DNA of 64,000 nucleotides, taken from Pseudomonas cichorii. GTDB taxonomy: Bacteria > Pseudomonadota > Gammaproteobacteria > Pseudomonadales > Pseudomonadaceae. Positions within the stretch are counted from its first letter, which is position 1, and every line of letters begins with the position of its first letter. Position numbers and translations under genes: made by a program. Below are positions 25,973 through 35,123 of this stretch, in pieces. Where the stretch lies: NCBI RefSeq assembly GCF_015471405.1, contig NZ_BLVZ01000002.1, forward strand, positions 124,001-188,000, written 5' to 3'. The notes below the pieces were generated by a model. That model had not been told where the DNA came from, made no database searches, and was given only the letters and a program-made list of their open reading frames with translations.

Positions 25973-27238
25973 ATGCGTCTTGTTTCTACACGTACTGCAG
26001 CCGCCCTTTCCGGCAGCCTGGCATTGGCCATGAGTGTTTCCGCCAACGCCGCAGTCGACGCTAAACTGCTGGACATGCTGCGGGCCAACGGCTCGATCAA
26101 TCAGGCCCAATACGCTGAGTTGCAGACCGAACTGGCAAAAGACCAGCAGGCTCAGAAACAAGCGTTGGCAGATATCCAGCAGAGCAAGTCCGCCTCTCAA
26201 GCCGAGTTCGAGAAAAAGATCGCCTGGGCCACCAAGACCCAATTCAAGGGTGACGTGCGCGTTCGTCAGGAAACCATCAACATCGACGGCCAGACCAACG
26301 CTCAGGACAAAGATCGCCAGCGTATCCGTGCCCGTCTGGGTGCCTACACCGAAATCAACCCTCAGGTGAGCACCGGTATCCGTATCGCCACCGGCGGCAG
26401 CAGCGATGCACGCTCCACCAACCAGGATCTGGACGGCTACTTCGTCAAGAAGGATCTGTGGCTGGATCTGGGCTACATCGACTACGCCCCGACTGCGGTC
26501 AAGGATCTGCACGTGATCGGCGGCAAGATGAACCAGCCATGGGTCAGCATGGGCGACGTCATCTGGGATAGCGACATCAACCCGGAAGGTCTGGCGGCCA
26601 CCTACAAACTGCCGCTGGGCGGCAAGACCGAACTGTTCGGCAGCGCCGGTCACTACACCCTCAAGGACAACATCGACGGCGACGGCACCCAGTTCCGTCA
26701 CGACCTGACCATGTACGCCGGCCAGTTGGGCGCACGCTTCGCACCGACCGATGACCTGAAAGTCACCCTCGGCGGCAGCCTCTACGGTTTCCGTAACGAC
26801 AAGGACAGTGCTGCCCTGCGCGTCAACGGCAACACCACCAACCAGTTCCGTCTGTATGAAGGTTTCGGCCAGATCGACATCAGCGGCCTGGCCTTGCCGC
26901 TGGCTCTGTATGGACAGTACGTCGTCAACAATGACAGCACTGACGATCAGGACACTGCCTGGCTGACTGGCGTGAAGACCAAGGTGTTCGGCTTCAACCT
27001 CGACTACAACTACCGCGACACTCAGCGTAACGCTGTGGTCGGTGCCTTCACTGACTCGGACTTCGCCAACGGCACTACAGGTTCACGCGGCCACAAGCTC
27101 AAAGTTGGTTACGAAATCGACAAGAATTTCTCTGTCGGCGCAACCTACTTCCTGACCAAAGCCGACTACGCTACTTCAACCAGCCCACGTGATGCAGATG
27201 TGAATACTCTGCAGCTGGACGTAGAAGCCAAGTTCTAA
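25973..27238 (+). CDS. Putative porin (Porin_5 family) with N-terminal coiled coil
   Basis: 421 residues. The signal peptide is MRLVSTRTAAALSGSLALA..ANA. Residues about 25-85 form a charged helix (QYAELQTELAKDQQ and the following residues) likely to make a trimeric coiled coil in the periplasm. The rest is a 16- to 18-strand beta-barrel with alternating aromatic residues and a C-terminal Phe (VEAKF). This layout matches the Porin_5 family. Cargo unknown. GGAG before the ATG at 25973 sets the start; longer frames upstream are open but lack a signal. The mRNA leader has two hairpins. Confidence 0.88.
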   Translation: MRLVSTRTAAALSGSLALAMSVSANAAVDAKLLDMLRANGSINQAQYAELQTELAKDQQAQKQALADIQQSKSASQAEFEKKIAWATKTQFKGDVRVRQETINIDGQTNAQDKDRQRIRARLGAYTEINPQVSTGIRIATGGSSDARSTNQDLDGYFVKKDLWLDLGYIDYAPTAVKDLHVIGGKMNQPWVSMGDVIWDSDINPEGLAATYKLPLGGKTELFGSAGHYTLKDNIDGDGTQFRHDLTMYAGQLGARFAPTDDLKVTLGGSLYGFRNDKDSAALRVNGNTTNQFRLYEGFGQIDISGLALPLALYGQYVVNNDSTDDQDTAWLTGVKTKVFGFNLDYNYRDTQRNAVVGAFTDSDFANGTTGSRGHKLKVGYEIDKNFSVGATYFLTKADYATSTSPRDADVNTLQLDVEAKF

Positions 27239-27261
27239 CGCAAACTGGCTGCGCGTCGATC

Positions 27262-27370
27262 ATGCGGCGTTGAAAACAGGCTCGTGCGCGAGTCCGATCG
27301 GAATGCTCATTTACAGCAGTAAAGTCGAGCGCGACTCCGACCGTTCCTCGCCTGTTTTCGCCTTGCCTGA
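27262..27370. repeat. Composite intergenic repeat with paired inverted and direct arms
   Basis: Within the 275-base gap after the porin gene: GAAAACAGGC (27272-27281) and its inverse GCCTGTTTTC (27350-27359) bracket two near-identical blocks (GCGCGAGTCCGATCGG and GCGCGACTCCGACCGT). Between these lies a small hairpin TTTAC-AGCA-GTAAA (27310-27323). It resembles non-coding repeat blocks I have seen in Pseudomonas chromosomes, but I cannot name it. The rest of the gap up to 27513 is featureless. Confidence 0.5.
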
Positions 27371-27513
27371 TCACCGCTCGCCGACGTTTCGTAAATAGCT
27401 ACACGCTCTCGTTTTTTACAGGCTGGCCTTGGCATATCGATCCCCATCATCCGTCGATCTGCCAATGTCAGCCTGTCTTTCTTTTCAGGCTCTGTAGCCC
27501 TTCAAGTCCGTGA

Positions 27514-28635
27514 TCAGCGCTTGCGCAGGATCACGCTGCCAATCGAATAACCCGCCCCGAACGAACTGAGCACGCCCAGCGCGCCTTTGGGCAAGTCGTC
27601 CTGATAGGAATGAAAGGCAATCACTGAACCCGCAGAACTGGTGTTGGCATAGGTATCGAGAATGACCGGTGCCTCTTCGATGCTGGCTTCGCGCCCGAGC
27701 AGTTTCTTGACGATCAGGTGGTTCATGCTCAGGTTCGCCTGATGCAGCCAGAAACGCTGCACGTCACTGGCATTCAAACCGTTTTCATTCAAATGAGTAC
27801 CCACCAGTTCCGCCACCATCGGGCAGACATCGCGGAATACCTTGCGGCCTTCCTGGACGAACAGCTTGTCCGGCGCACCTTCACCTTCATCCGAAGCCCG
27901 ATTGAGAAAACCGAAGTTGTTGCGGATGTTGTTGGAGAAGGTGGTCAGCAGTTTGGTGCTGACGATATCAAACTGATGCGCAGACGTAGCCAGATCGGCA
28001 CGCTCGACAACCACGGCAGTAGCACCGTCGCCAAAAATGAAGTGGCTGTCGCGGTCACGGAAATTCAAATGTGCCGTACAGATTTCCGGGCTGATGACCA
28101 GCAACGCACGGGCCTGACCCAACTGCACGCTGTTGCAGGCGGCCTGAATGCCAAAAGTGGCCGAAGAACAGGCAACGTTCATGTCGAAGCCATAGCCCTG
28201 CACACCGAGGGCTGACTGGATTTCGATGGAAATGGCCGGGTAAGCGCGTTGCAGATTGGAACAGGCGACGATCACGCCATCGATATCGGCTGCAGTCTTG
28301 CCTGCGCGCTGCAAGGCTTGCTCGGCAGCGGCCACGCCCATCTGGCAGAGAATCGACCACTCGTCATTGGAGCGCTCCGGCAGATTCGGCTTCATGCGCT
28401 GCGGATCGAGGATGCCTTGCTTGTCCATCACAAAACGGCTCTTGATACCCGAGGCCTTTTCGATGAAGGCTGCACTGGACTCGCTCAGCGCCTCGACTTC
28501 ACCACGCTCGATGGCGGCTGCGTTCTCGCTATTGAATTGGGCGACATAGGTATTGAAAGACTGCACCAGCTCTTCGTTTGAGATGCTGTTGGCCGGGGTG
28601 TACAGGCCTGTGCCGCTGATGACGACGTTGTGCAC
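27514..28635 (-). CDS. Beta-ketoacyl-ACP synthase III-like enzyme (PA3286 type)
   Basis: 373 residues from a GTG at 28635 (GAGGAA about eight bases upstream; N-terminus VHNVVISGTGLYTP). The thiolase-fold active site is visible: nucleophile Cys in NVACSSATFGIQAA, His in WLHQANLSMNHLI, Asn in ANTSSAGSVIAFHS. The KAS III family condenses acyl-CoA with malonyl-ACP. The P. aeruginosa relative PA3286 takes octanoyl-CoA from beta-oxidation into fatty acid synthesis. The neighbours on this side (hrpA, fadD) support that locus. Substrate length is inferred, not shown. Its REP-containing upstream region spans 28636-28955. Confidence 0.88.
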   Translation of the reverse strand: MHNVVISGTGLYTPANSISNEELVQSFNTYVAQFNSENAAAIERGEVEALSESSAAFIEKASGIKSRFVMDKQGILDPQRMKPNLPERSNDEWSILCQMGVAAAEQALQRAGKTAADIDGVIVACSNLQRAYPAISIEIQSALGVQGYGFDMNVACSSATFGIQAACNSVQLGQARALLVISPEICTAHLNFRDRDSHFIFGDGATAVVVERADLATSAHQFDIVSTKLLTTFSNNIRNNFGFLNRASDEGEGAPDKLFVQEGRKVFRDVCPMVAELVGTHLNENGLNASDVQRFWLHQANLSMNHLIVKKLLGREASIEEAPVILDTYANTSSAGSVIAFHSYQDDLPKGALGVLSSFGAGYSIGSVILRKR

Positions 28636-28841
28636 GGTCGTTCCTCTCTTATGAATGTTGCTGGTAGTAGTACGGTAAGTGGCGGCCAACAACTTATTGG
28701 AACCAGCGTACCAATACGCATGTAAAAACCGCCTGCTGGGGCAAGACAACACCCCGAGGCACACTTCAAGGCAAGGCGCGAAGTGTGCCATAACGGCGGG
28801 GGTTTGGCGCTAGTCAGGCGACCGGGAACGGTATGCAGTCT

Positions 28842-28934
28842 GTGTGGGACCGGATTTATCCGGGAAGAGGTCTGTACTTCCAGAGCCTCTTCATCGGCAG
28901 AGAGAATGCCTTCCCGGATAAATCCGGTCCTACG
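28842..28934. repeat. REP pair (REPIN-like), variant GGACCGGATTTATCC
   Basis: Two inverted REP units, one at 28842-28869 and one at 28910-28933, separated by about 40 bases. Their sequence (GTGGGACCGGATTTATCCGG and CCGGATAAATCCGGTCCTAC) differs from the ATTCATTCGCG units. It lies just past the stop of hrpA. Confidence 0.85.
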
Positions 28935-28955
28935 GTTTGTACAGGAATCGTGTTC

Positions 28956-31900
28956 TCAGGCTTCCACCTGACTCCACTGCTTGCTCAGACGCTTGTCCGA
29001 TACGGGCATTCGGGTGCCCAGTTGCTGCGCGAACAGAGACACGCGATATTCTTCCAGCCACCAGCGGTAGACCACCAGTTCCTGATCGCGCTTGCCTTCC
29101 TGGGCATGTTTGGAGGCGCGGGCCTGGTATTGCGCCCACAGGCCGGACAGTTCGATACTCCAGACCCGATCCTTCTGTACCTGACCCGGCAGTTTTTCCA
29201 GACGGATCTCGATAGCCTTCAGATAACGCGGCAGTTCCTTGAGCCACTGGGCAGGGGTTTCGCGCACGAAGCCCGGATAGACCAGTTGCCCCAACTGGGA
29301 CTTGATGTCGTTCAACGCCACAGCCTGGGACAGGTCGATCTTGCCCTTGAAGCGCTTTTGCAGGCCGTGCCAGAGCTTGAGAATCTCCAGGGTCAGCTTT
29401 GCCAGACGCTCTGCATGCTCGGTCCAGTTGCCACGCTTGCGCTCGGCCAGCGACAGCAGACCTGCGCCGTCACGGGGCAGCTCCGCTTCGCCTTCCAGGA
29501 TGCACGTGTCGAGGCTCGCCAGCAGAATGTCTTCCACCAGCGCATCGATACGCCCAAGCTCGCGATGCAACAAGGCCAGCTCGGTTTGCCCCGGCAGCTT
29601 GCTGCGCAGGAACTTGGCCGGCTCTGCCAATTGCTGCAAGAGCAAGCGCTGCAAGGCCCGGCGATGTTGATACTCAGCCTCGGCCTGGGTCGAGAAGCGC
29701 CCTTCCTTGACCGTGCCCGCCTCTTCCACCAGAGCCGGATACACCGTCATCGACAGGCCGGCAATGTTTTGCTGAGTCTTCTGAGCCACCGGGGCAAATA
29801 CCTTGGCCTCCACCGGCTGCTGACTTTTCGCGCTTTGCGGCACTGCCAGTGCTGCCTGGCTGGCCTCGGCAAAACGCGCCGTCAGCTCGGCCAGATCACG
29901 CCCCTCGCCAAGGAACTTGCCGCTGCCGTCGAGGATTTCCAGATTCATTTTCAAGTGGTTTTCAAGCTGCTGAGCCGCTTCGGCCCAGGCTTCGTCCGCC
30001 ACTCTTGCGCCGGTCATGCGCAGCAGTTCACGCCCCAATGCCTGAGGCAAAGAGCCTTCGCCAAAGGTGATGCGCTGCAAGGCCGCCTTCACGAAGTCCG
30101 GCACCGGCACGAAGTTCTTGCGGATGGCTTTGGGCAGGTTGCGAACCAGCGCAATGCACTTGGTTTCCAGCAAGCCCGGCACCAGCCATTCCAGACGCTC
30201 GACCGGCAAGGACAGCAACAGCGGCGCCGGTACGCGCAGGGTGACACCGTCACGGGGATGGTTCGGCTCGAAGTGGTAAGTCAGTGCCAGGCTCAGCTCA
30301 CCCAGGCGCAAGGTGTCGGGGTACTGCGCGGCCGTCACTTCACTGGCTTCGCGGGCCAGGACGTCCTCTTCTCGCATGATCAACAGTTGCGGATTTTTCT
30401 GGCTATTGACCTTGTACCAACTGTCAAAGGTTGCGGTCTGGTGAATCTCGGCCGGAATCCGCGCCTCGTAGAAACTGTAGAGCGTGTCTTCGTCGGCCAG
30501 AATGTCGCGACGGCGGGCCTTGGCTTCCAGCTCGTCCAGTTGCTCCAGCAGGCGAGTGTTGGCGCTCAGGCACTTGGCGCGGGACTGAATATCGCCACGC
30601 ACCAGCCCTTCGCGGATAAACAGTTCACGGGAAACAACCGGATCGACCGGGCCGTAATGCACCGGACGACGACCGACAACGATCAGCCCGAACAGGGTGA
30701 TCTGCTCGAAAGCCACCACCTGACCGCGCTTTTTCTCCCAGTGCGGCTCGAAATGGTTTTTCTTGACCAGATGCCCGGCCAGCGGCTCGATCCAGTCGGC
30801 ATCGATTTTGGCGACCATGCGCGCATAGAGCTTGGTGGTTTCCACCAGTTCGGCGGTCATCAGCCATTGCGGGCGCTTCTTGCCTAGCCCCGACGATGGA
30901 TGAATCCAGAAGCGCCGCTGCCGCGCGCCCAGGTAATCGCCCTCTTCCGCCTTCTGGCCGATCTGGCTCAGCAGGCCGGAGAGAATCGCCTTGTGGAATT
31001 TGGGATAGTCGGCAGGTTCCTTGTTGATCGCCAACTGCAAGTCACGGCAGATCAGGCTCAATTGCCGATGGGAATCGCGCCACTCGCGCAGCCGAAGGTA
31101 ATTGAGGAAGTTGCGGCGGCACCAGTTGCGCAACGGGCTGGCCGTCAACGCCTGGCGCTGCTCCTCGAAACCGCGCCACAGATTGACCAGACCGGCAAAG
31201 TCCGAGTCGGCATCCTTCCATTGCGCATGAGCCTGATCGGCAGCCTGCTGGCGCTCGGGCGGACGTTCGCGCACATCCTGCACCGACATGGCGCTGGCGA
31301 CGATCAAGACTTCCTGAAGGCTGCCCTGCTTCGCCGCTTCAAGCAGCATGCGGCCCATGCGCGGGTCGACCGGTAGCCGCGCCAACTGGCGGCCCAGCGG
31401 CGTGAGCTGGTTTTCGCGATTGACGGCGGACAGCTCCTGCAACAGGTTGAAGCCGTCACTGATGGCCTTGCCGTCCGGCGGCTCGATAAACGGGAATGCC
31501 GTGATTTCACCCAGACGCAGATGCAGCATCTGCAGGATGACCGCCGCCAGGTTGGTGCGCAGAATCTCCGGGTCCGTGAATTCAGGACGCCCGTTGAAAT
31601 CCTCTTCGCTGTAAAGACGCACGCACAACCCGGGCTCGACCCGGCCACAGCGCCCTTTACGCTGGTTGGCACTGGCCTGGGAAATCGCTTCGATGGGCAG
31701 GCGCTGGACCTTCGCCCGATAGCTGTAGCGGCTGATGCGCGCAGTACCGGTATCAATCACATAACGAATGCCCGGCACTGTCAGGGAAGTCTCGGCGACG
31801 TTGGTCGCCAGCACCACGCGCCGCCCAGGGTGCGACTGGAAAATCCGCTGCTGTTCGGCGGGCGACAGCCGCGCATACAACGGCAGAATTTCCGTGTGCT

Positions 31901-32867
31901 TGAGTTGAGCCTTGCGCAGCACTTCCGCCGCGTCACGGATCTCTCGCTCGCCGGGCAGAAACACCAGCACATCACCGGGGCTCTTGCGTTCGCTGCGCTC
32001 GAAAGCCGCCAGCTCATCCAGTGTGGCCAGAATCGCCTGATCGACTGTCAGGTCCTCTTCGACGCTATTGCCTTCTTCGTCCTGTTCGCTGGTCAGAGGG
32101 CGATACCAGGTTTCCACCGGGAAGGTGCGACCGGACACTTCGACGATGGGCGCCTTGTCGAAGTGCTCGGAGAAACGCTGCAGGTCGATGGTGGCGGAGG
32201 TGATGATCACCTTGAGGTCCGGGCGACGCGGCAGCAGGGTTTTCAGATAGCCCAGCAGGAAGTCGATGTTCAGGCTGCGTTCGTGGGCTTCGTCGACGAT
32301 GATGGTGTCGTAGCGTTCCAGAAAGCGGTCATGCTGGGTTTCAGCCAGCAGGATGCCGTCGGTCATCAGCTTGATGAGGGTATTGCTGTCGCTTTGATCC
32401 TCGAAGCGCACCTGATAACCGACCAGTGCGCCCAAGGGCGTGGCCAGTTCTTCCGCAACCCGGCTGGCAACGCTGCGCGCCGCGATACGGCGGGGCTGGG
32501 TATGGCCGATCAGACCGTGCTGGCCGCGACCGATTTCCAGGCAGATCTTGGGCAACTGGGTGGTTTTGCCCGAACCGGTCTCACCGGCAATGATCAGCAC
32601 CTGATGCTTGAGCAGCGCTTCCTTGATTTCATCGCGCTTGGCGGCAATCGGCAGGTTTTCGTCATAACGGATCACCGGCACGCTATCGCGCCGCGAAGTC
32701 ACCTGAGCAAAAGACGCCTGCACCTTCTCCACCCACTGCGCCAGCTTCGCTTCGTCAGGCTTCTTGCGCAGCTCATGCAGTTGACGACGCAAACGATGGC
32801 GATCGCTGATCATCGCGTGATCGAGGTTTTTCAGCAGTTGGTCGACGGAGGGAGATTCTTCGGTCAT
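28956..32867 (-). CDS. hrpA: ATP-dependent RNA helicase HrpA
   Basis: 1303 residues, the usual size for bacterial HrpA. The DEAH-box core lies near the N-terminus: IIAGETGSGKTTQLPKIC (Walker A), IIVDEAHERSLN (DEAH), ITSATID, and motif VI TQRKGRCGRV-type region (ANQRKGRCGRVEPG). A helicase-associated domain and a long C-terminal DUF3418-type region follow (from about 640 to the end). HrpA unwinds RNA and is linked to mRNA processing and stalled-ribosome rescue. The start at 32867 has no clear ribosome binding site, but the product then begins MTEESPSVDQLL, like other HrpA proteins. It lies between the KAS III and fadD genes. Confidence 0.93.
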   Translation of the reverse strand: MTEESPSVDQLLKNLDHAMISDRHRLRRQLHELRKKPDEAKLAQWVEKVQASFAQVTSRRDSVPVIRYDENLPIAAKRDEIKEALLKHQVLIIAGETGSGKTTQLPKICLEIGRGQHGLIGHTQPRRIAARSVASRVAEELATPLGALVGYQVRFEDQSDSNTLIKLMTDGILLAETQHDRFLERYDTIIVDEAHERSLNIDFLLGYLKTLLPRRPDLKVIITSATIDLQRFSEHFDKAPIVEVSGRTFPVETWYRPLTSEQDEEGNSVEEDLTVDQAILATLDELAAFERSERKSPGDVLVFLPGEREIRDAAEVLRKAQLKHTEILPLYARLSPAEQQRIFQSHPGRRVVLATNVAETSLTVPGIRYVIDTGTARISRYSYRAKVQRLPIEAISQASANQRKGRCGRVEPGLCVRLYSEEDFNGRPEFTDPEILRTNLAAVILQMLHLRLGEITAFPFIEPPDGKAISDGFNLLQELSAVNRENQLTPLGRQLARLPVDPRMGRMLLEAAKQGSLQEVLIVASAMSVQDVRERPPERQQAADQAHAQWKDADSDFAGLVNLWRGFEEQRQALTASPLRNWCRRNFLNYLRLREWRDSHRQLSLICRDLQLAINKEPADYPKFHKAILSGLLSQIGQKAEEGDYLGARQRRFWIHPSSGLGKKRPQWLMTAELVETTKLYARMVAKIDADWIEPLAGHLVKKNHFEPHWEKKRGQVVAFEQITLFGLIVVGRRPVHYGPVDPVVSRELFIREGLVRGDIQSRAKCLSANTRLLEQLDELEAKARRRDILADEDTLYSFYEARIPAEIHQTATFDSWYKVNSQKNPQLLIMREEDVLAREASEVTAAQYPDTLRLGELSLALTYHFEPNHPRDGVTLRVPAPLLLSLPVERLEWLVPGLLETKCIALVRNLPKAIRKNFVPVPDFVKAALQRITFGEGSLPQALGRELLRMTGARVADEAWAEAAQQLENHLKMNLEILDGSGKFLGEGRDLAELTARFAEASQAALAVPQSAKSQQPVEAKVFAPVAQKTQQNIAGLSMTVYPALVEEAGTVKEGRFSTQAEAEYQHRRALQRLLLQQLAEPAKFLRSKLPGQTELALLHRELGRIDALVEDILLASLDTCILEGEAELPRDGAGLLSLAERKRGNWTEHAERLAKLTLEILKLWHGLQKRFKGKIDLSQAVALNDIKSQLGQLVYPGFVRETPAQWLKELPRYLKAIEIRLEKLPGQVQKDRVWSIELSGLWAQYQARASKHAQEGKRDQELVVYRWWLEEYRVSLFAQQLGTRMPVSDKRLSKQWSQVEA

Positions 32868-32929
32868 CAGGCGCGCAGGGTCTTTTTGCAGATGCGGGGC
32901 GCGGATTGTCGCAGATTTGCAGGAGGGAT

Positions 32930-32984
32930 GCTTTTCGCGAATGAATTCGCTCCTGCCACAGGAGCGCATTCATTCGCGAAAGCA
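32930..32984. repeat. REP pair between hrpA and fadD
   Basis: Two opposed units: one at 32930-32955 (GCTTTTCGCGAATGAATTCG core) and one at 32959-32983, three bases apart. Its right edge lies three bases from the fadD stop at 32988, so it may form the 3' end of fadD mRNA. Confidence 0.9.
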
Positions 32985-32987
32985 GGC

Positions 32988-34679
32988 TTACTTCTTGACG
33001 CCCAGCTTTTTCAGCTCTTCGTCACGCAGTTCGCGGCGCAGGATCTTGCCGACGTTGGTGGTCGGCAGAACATCCCGGAACTCGACGCTGCGCGGTACCT
33101 TGTAGCCGGTCAGGTTGGCGCGCATGTGCTCCATGACCTGCTCTTTGGTCAAGGTGACGCCAGGTTTGGCGACCACGAAAACCTTGATCGCTTCGCCGGA
33201 TTTTTCGTCCGGTACACCAATGGCTGCGCATTGCAGTACGCCCGGCAAGCCTACCAGCACATCTTCCAGCTCGTTGGGGTAGACGTTGAAACCCGAGATC
33301 AGAATCATGTCTTTCTTGCGGTCGACGATACGCATGTAGCCATCGGACTGGATAATCGCGATGTCGCCCGTCTTGAGCCAGCCTTCGGCATCGAGCATTT
33401 CGTCGGTGGCTTCCTGGCGCTGCCAGTAGCCCTTCATGACCTGAGGGCCTTTGACACACAGTTCGCCCACTTCACCCAATGGCAACTCGTTGCCCGCATC
33501 GTCGATGACCTTGCACAGGGTCGAAGGCACGGGAATACCGATGGTGCCTATCTGGATGTTGCTGATGGGGTTGACCGTCGCCACCGGGCTGGTTTCGGTC
33601 ATGCCGTAACCTTCGCAGATCGAGCAATTGGTGACTTCCTTCCAGCGCTCGGCCACTGCCAGTTGCAACGCCATACCGCCAGACAGCGTGACTTTAAGGC
33701 TGGAGAAGTCCAGGTTGCGGAACTCCTGGTTATTGCACAGCGCAACGAACAGGGTGTTGAGCCCCACGAAACCGCTGAACTTCCACTTCGACAACTCCTT
33801 GACCATCGCCGGTAGATCGCGAGGGTTGCTGATCAGGATGTTGTGGTTGCCGATAAGCATCATCGACATGCAGTGAAAGGTGAAGGCATAGATGTGGTAC
33901 AGCGGCAGCGGCGTGATGAGGATCTCGCAACCTTCATGCAGGTTGGAGCCCATCAGCGCCTTGCATTGCAGCATGTTGGCGATGAGGTTGCGGTGGGTAA
34001 GCATCGCGCCCTTGGCCACGCCCGTGGTGCCGCCGGTGTATTGCAGCACCGCAACATCGTTGTTGTCGGGCGACGCTTCATTGACAGGCTGGCCACGGCC
34101 CTTGCTCAGGACGTCGTTGAACCTGATGGCGTTGGGCAGGTGATAGGCCGGCACCATCTTCTTGACGTACTTGATGACGCTATTGATCAGCAGGCGCTTG
34201 AGCGGCGGCAGCAGGTCGGCGACTTCGGTGACGATGACGTGCTTGACCTGGGTCTTGGGCACGACCTTCTCGGCCAGATGCGCCATGTTCGCCAGACAGA
34301 CCAGTGCCTTGGCTCCGGAGTCATTGAACTGGTGTTCCATTTCCCGCACGGTGTACAGCGGGTTGGTGTTGACCACGATCAGGCCAGCCCGCATGGCTCC
34401 AAATACTGCTACTGGATATTGCAGGACGTTGGGCAACTGGACCGCAATACGGTCGCCCGGTTGCAGGTCGGTATGCTGTTGAAGCCAGGCAGCGAAAGCA
34501 CCCGAGAGCTCATACAGCTCGCCATAGGTAATGGTCTTGCCCAGGTTGCTGAAGGCCGGTTTATTGGCGAAGCGCTGACAAGACTGCTTCAATACCGCCT
34601 GGACGTTTGGATACTCATCAGGATCGATCTCGGTAGCGATACCGGACGGGTATTTATCCTTCCAGAAGTTCTCGATCAT
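32988..34679 (-). CDS. fadD: Long-chain fatty acid-CoA ligase
   Basis: 563 residues. AMP-binding motif YTGGTTGVAKGAMLTH, gate motif GYGMTETSPVATVN, C-terminal core GWLKTGDIA and DRKKDMILISGFNVYPNELE, and the final Lys region TNVGKILRREL. The enzyme activates exogenous fatty acids with ATP and CoA for beta-oxidation. In P. aeruginosa two tandem copies (fadD1, fadD2) occupy the corresponding locus; here only one is present. The start at 34679 is preceded by GGAG about 10 bases upstream. The lipase-like and PhaJ1 genes lie divergently to the right. Confidence 0.94.
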   Translation of the reverse strand: MIENFWKDKYPSGIATEIDPDEYPNVQAVLKQSCQRFANKPAFSNLGKTITYGELYELSGAFAAWLQQHTDLQPGDRIAVQLPNVLQYPVAVFGAMRAGLIVVNTNPLYTVREMEHQFNDSGAKALVCLANMAHLAEKVVPKTQVKHVIVTEVADLLPPLKRLLINSVIKYVKKMVPAYHLPNAIRFNDVLSKGRGQPVNEASPDNNDVAVLQYTGGTTGVAKGAMLTHRNLIANMLQCKALMGSNLHEGCEILITPLPLYHIYAFTFHCMSMMLIGNHNILISNPRDLPAMVKELSKWKFSGFVGLNTLFVALCNNQEFRNLDFSSLKVTLSGGMALQLAVAERWKEVTNCSICEGYGMTETSPVATVNPISNIQIGTIGIPVPSTLCKVIDDAGNELPLGEVGELCVKGPQVMKGYWQRQEATDEMLDAEGWLKTGDIAIIQSDGYMRIVDRKKDMILISGFNVYPNELEDVLVGLPGVLQCAAIGVPDEKSGEAIKVFVVAKPGVTLTKEQVMEHMRANLTGYKVPRSVEFRDVLPTTNVGKILRRELRDEELKKLGVKK

Positions 34680-35123
34680 GCAAGCCAGCTCCGTAGCGAT
34701 AGCGAATTCTTCACACCGCTGTACGCGATGATTTTTTTGTGTTTTGGAATTATGCTGTTTCCCGCTTTTTCCGCTTCATGACTGGGCAGAAAGCGGGCCG
34801 AGAGTAGCAGCTTTGCCAGAGGCCGCCTAGAGGCAAAAAAGCCCTGACCAGTCACAATAATGACTCTTGAATAACAAAAGGTCATTTTTAGAGCAATGAT
34901 TCTATTTATTGCAAATCAAACCGGAAACACTGGGCCAAACACTCGGCGCACACCACGAAACATCCTCCCCGGACACCTCCCCGATCATCGCGACACCCAC
35001 CCCGCACGCCAGCCTGAAATGATGACTACGTGATTTTTGCAGTCGGGCAGACTGGCGTTTGTCATCGGCGATACACTGAATGGACACCTCATTCGGGCAT
35101 CGATCCAGACTCGGGAAATTGCC
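34680..35123. promoter_or_regulatory. Divergent control region between fadD and the lysophospholipase gene
   Basis: A 444-base region, AT-rich near 34850-34920. It should carry both promoters. I see no convincing PsrA-type operator (half-sites GAAAC/GTTTC with four-base spacing) in either direction. Short open frames here are not supported. Confidence 0.45.

Noticed and set aside
28833..30887. 684-codon plus-strand frame opposite hrpA
   Set aside because: Gln/Leu/Arg-rich translation, no known domain, lies over strong HrpA coding sequence. Same for 31521-33815.
34676..34885. 69-codon minus-strand frame overlapping the fadD start region
   Set aside because: Lies in the fadD promoter region and has no initiation signal of its own.
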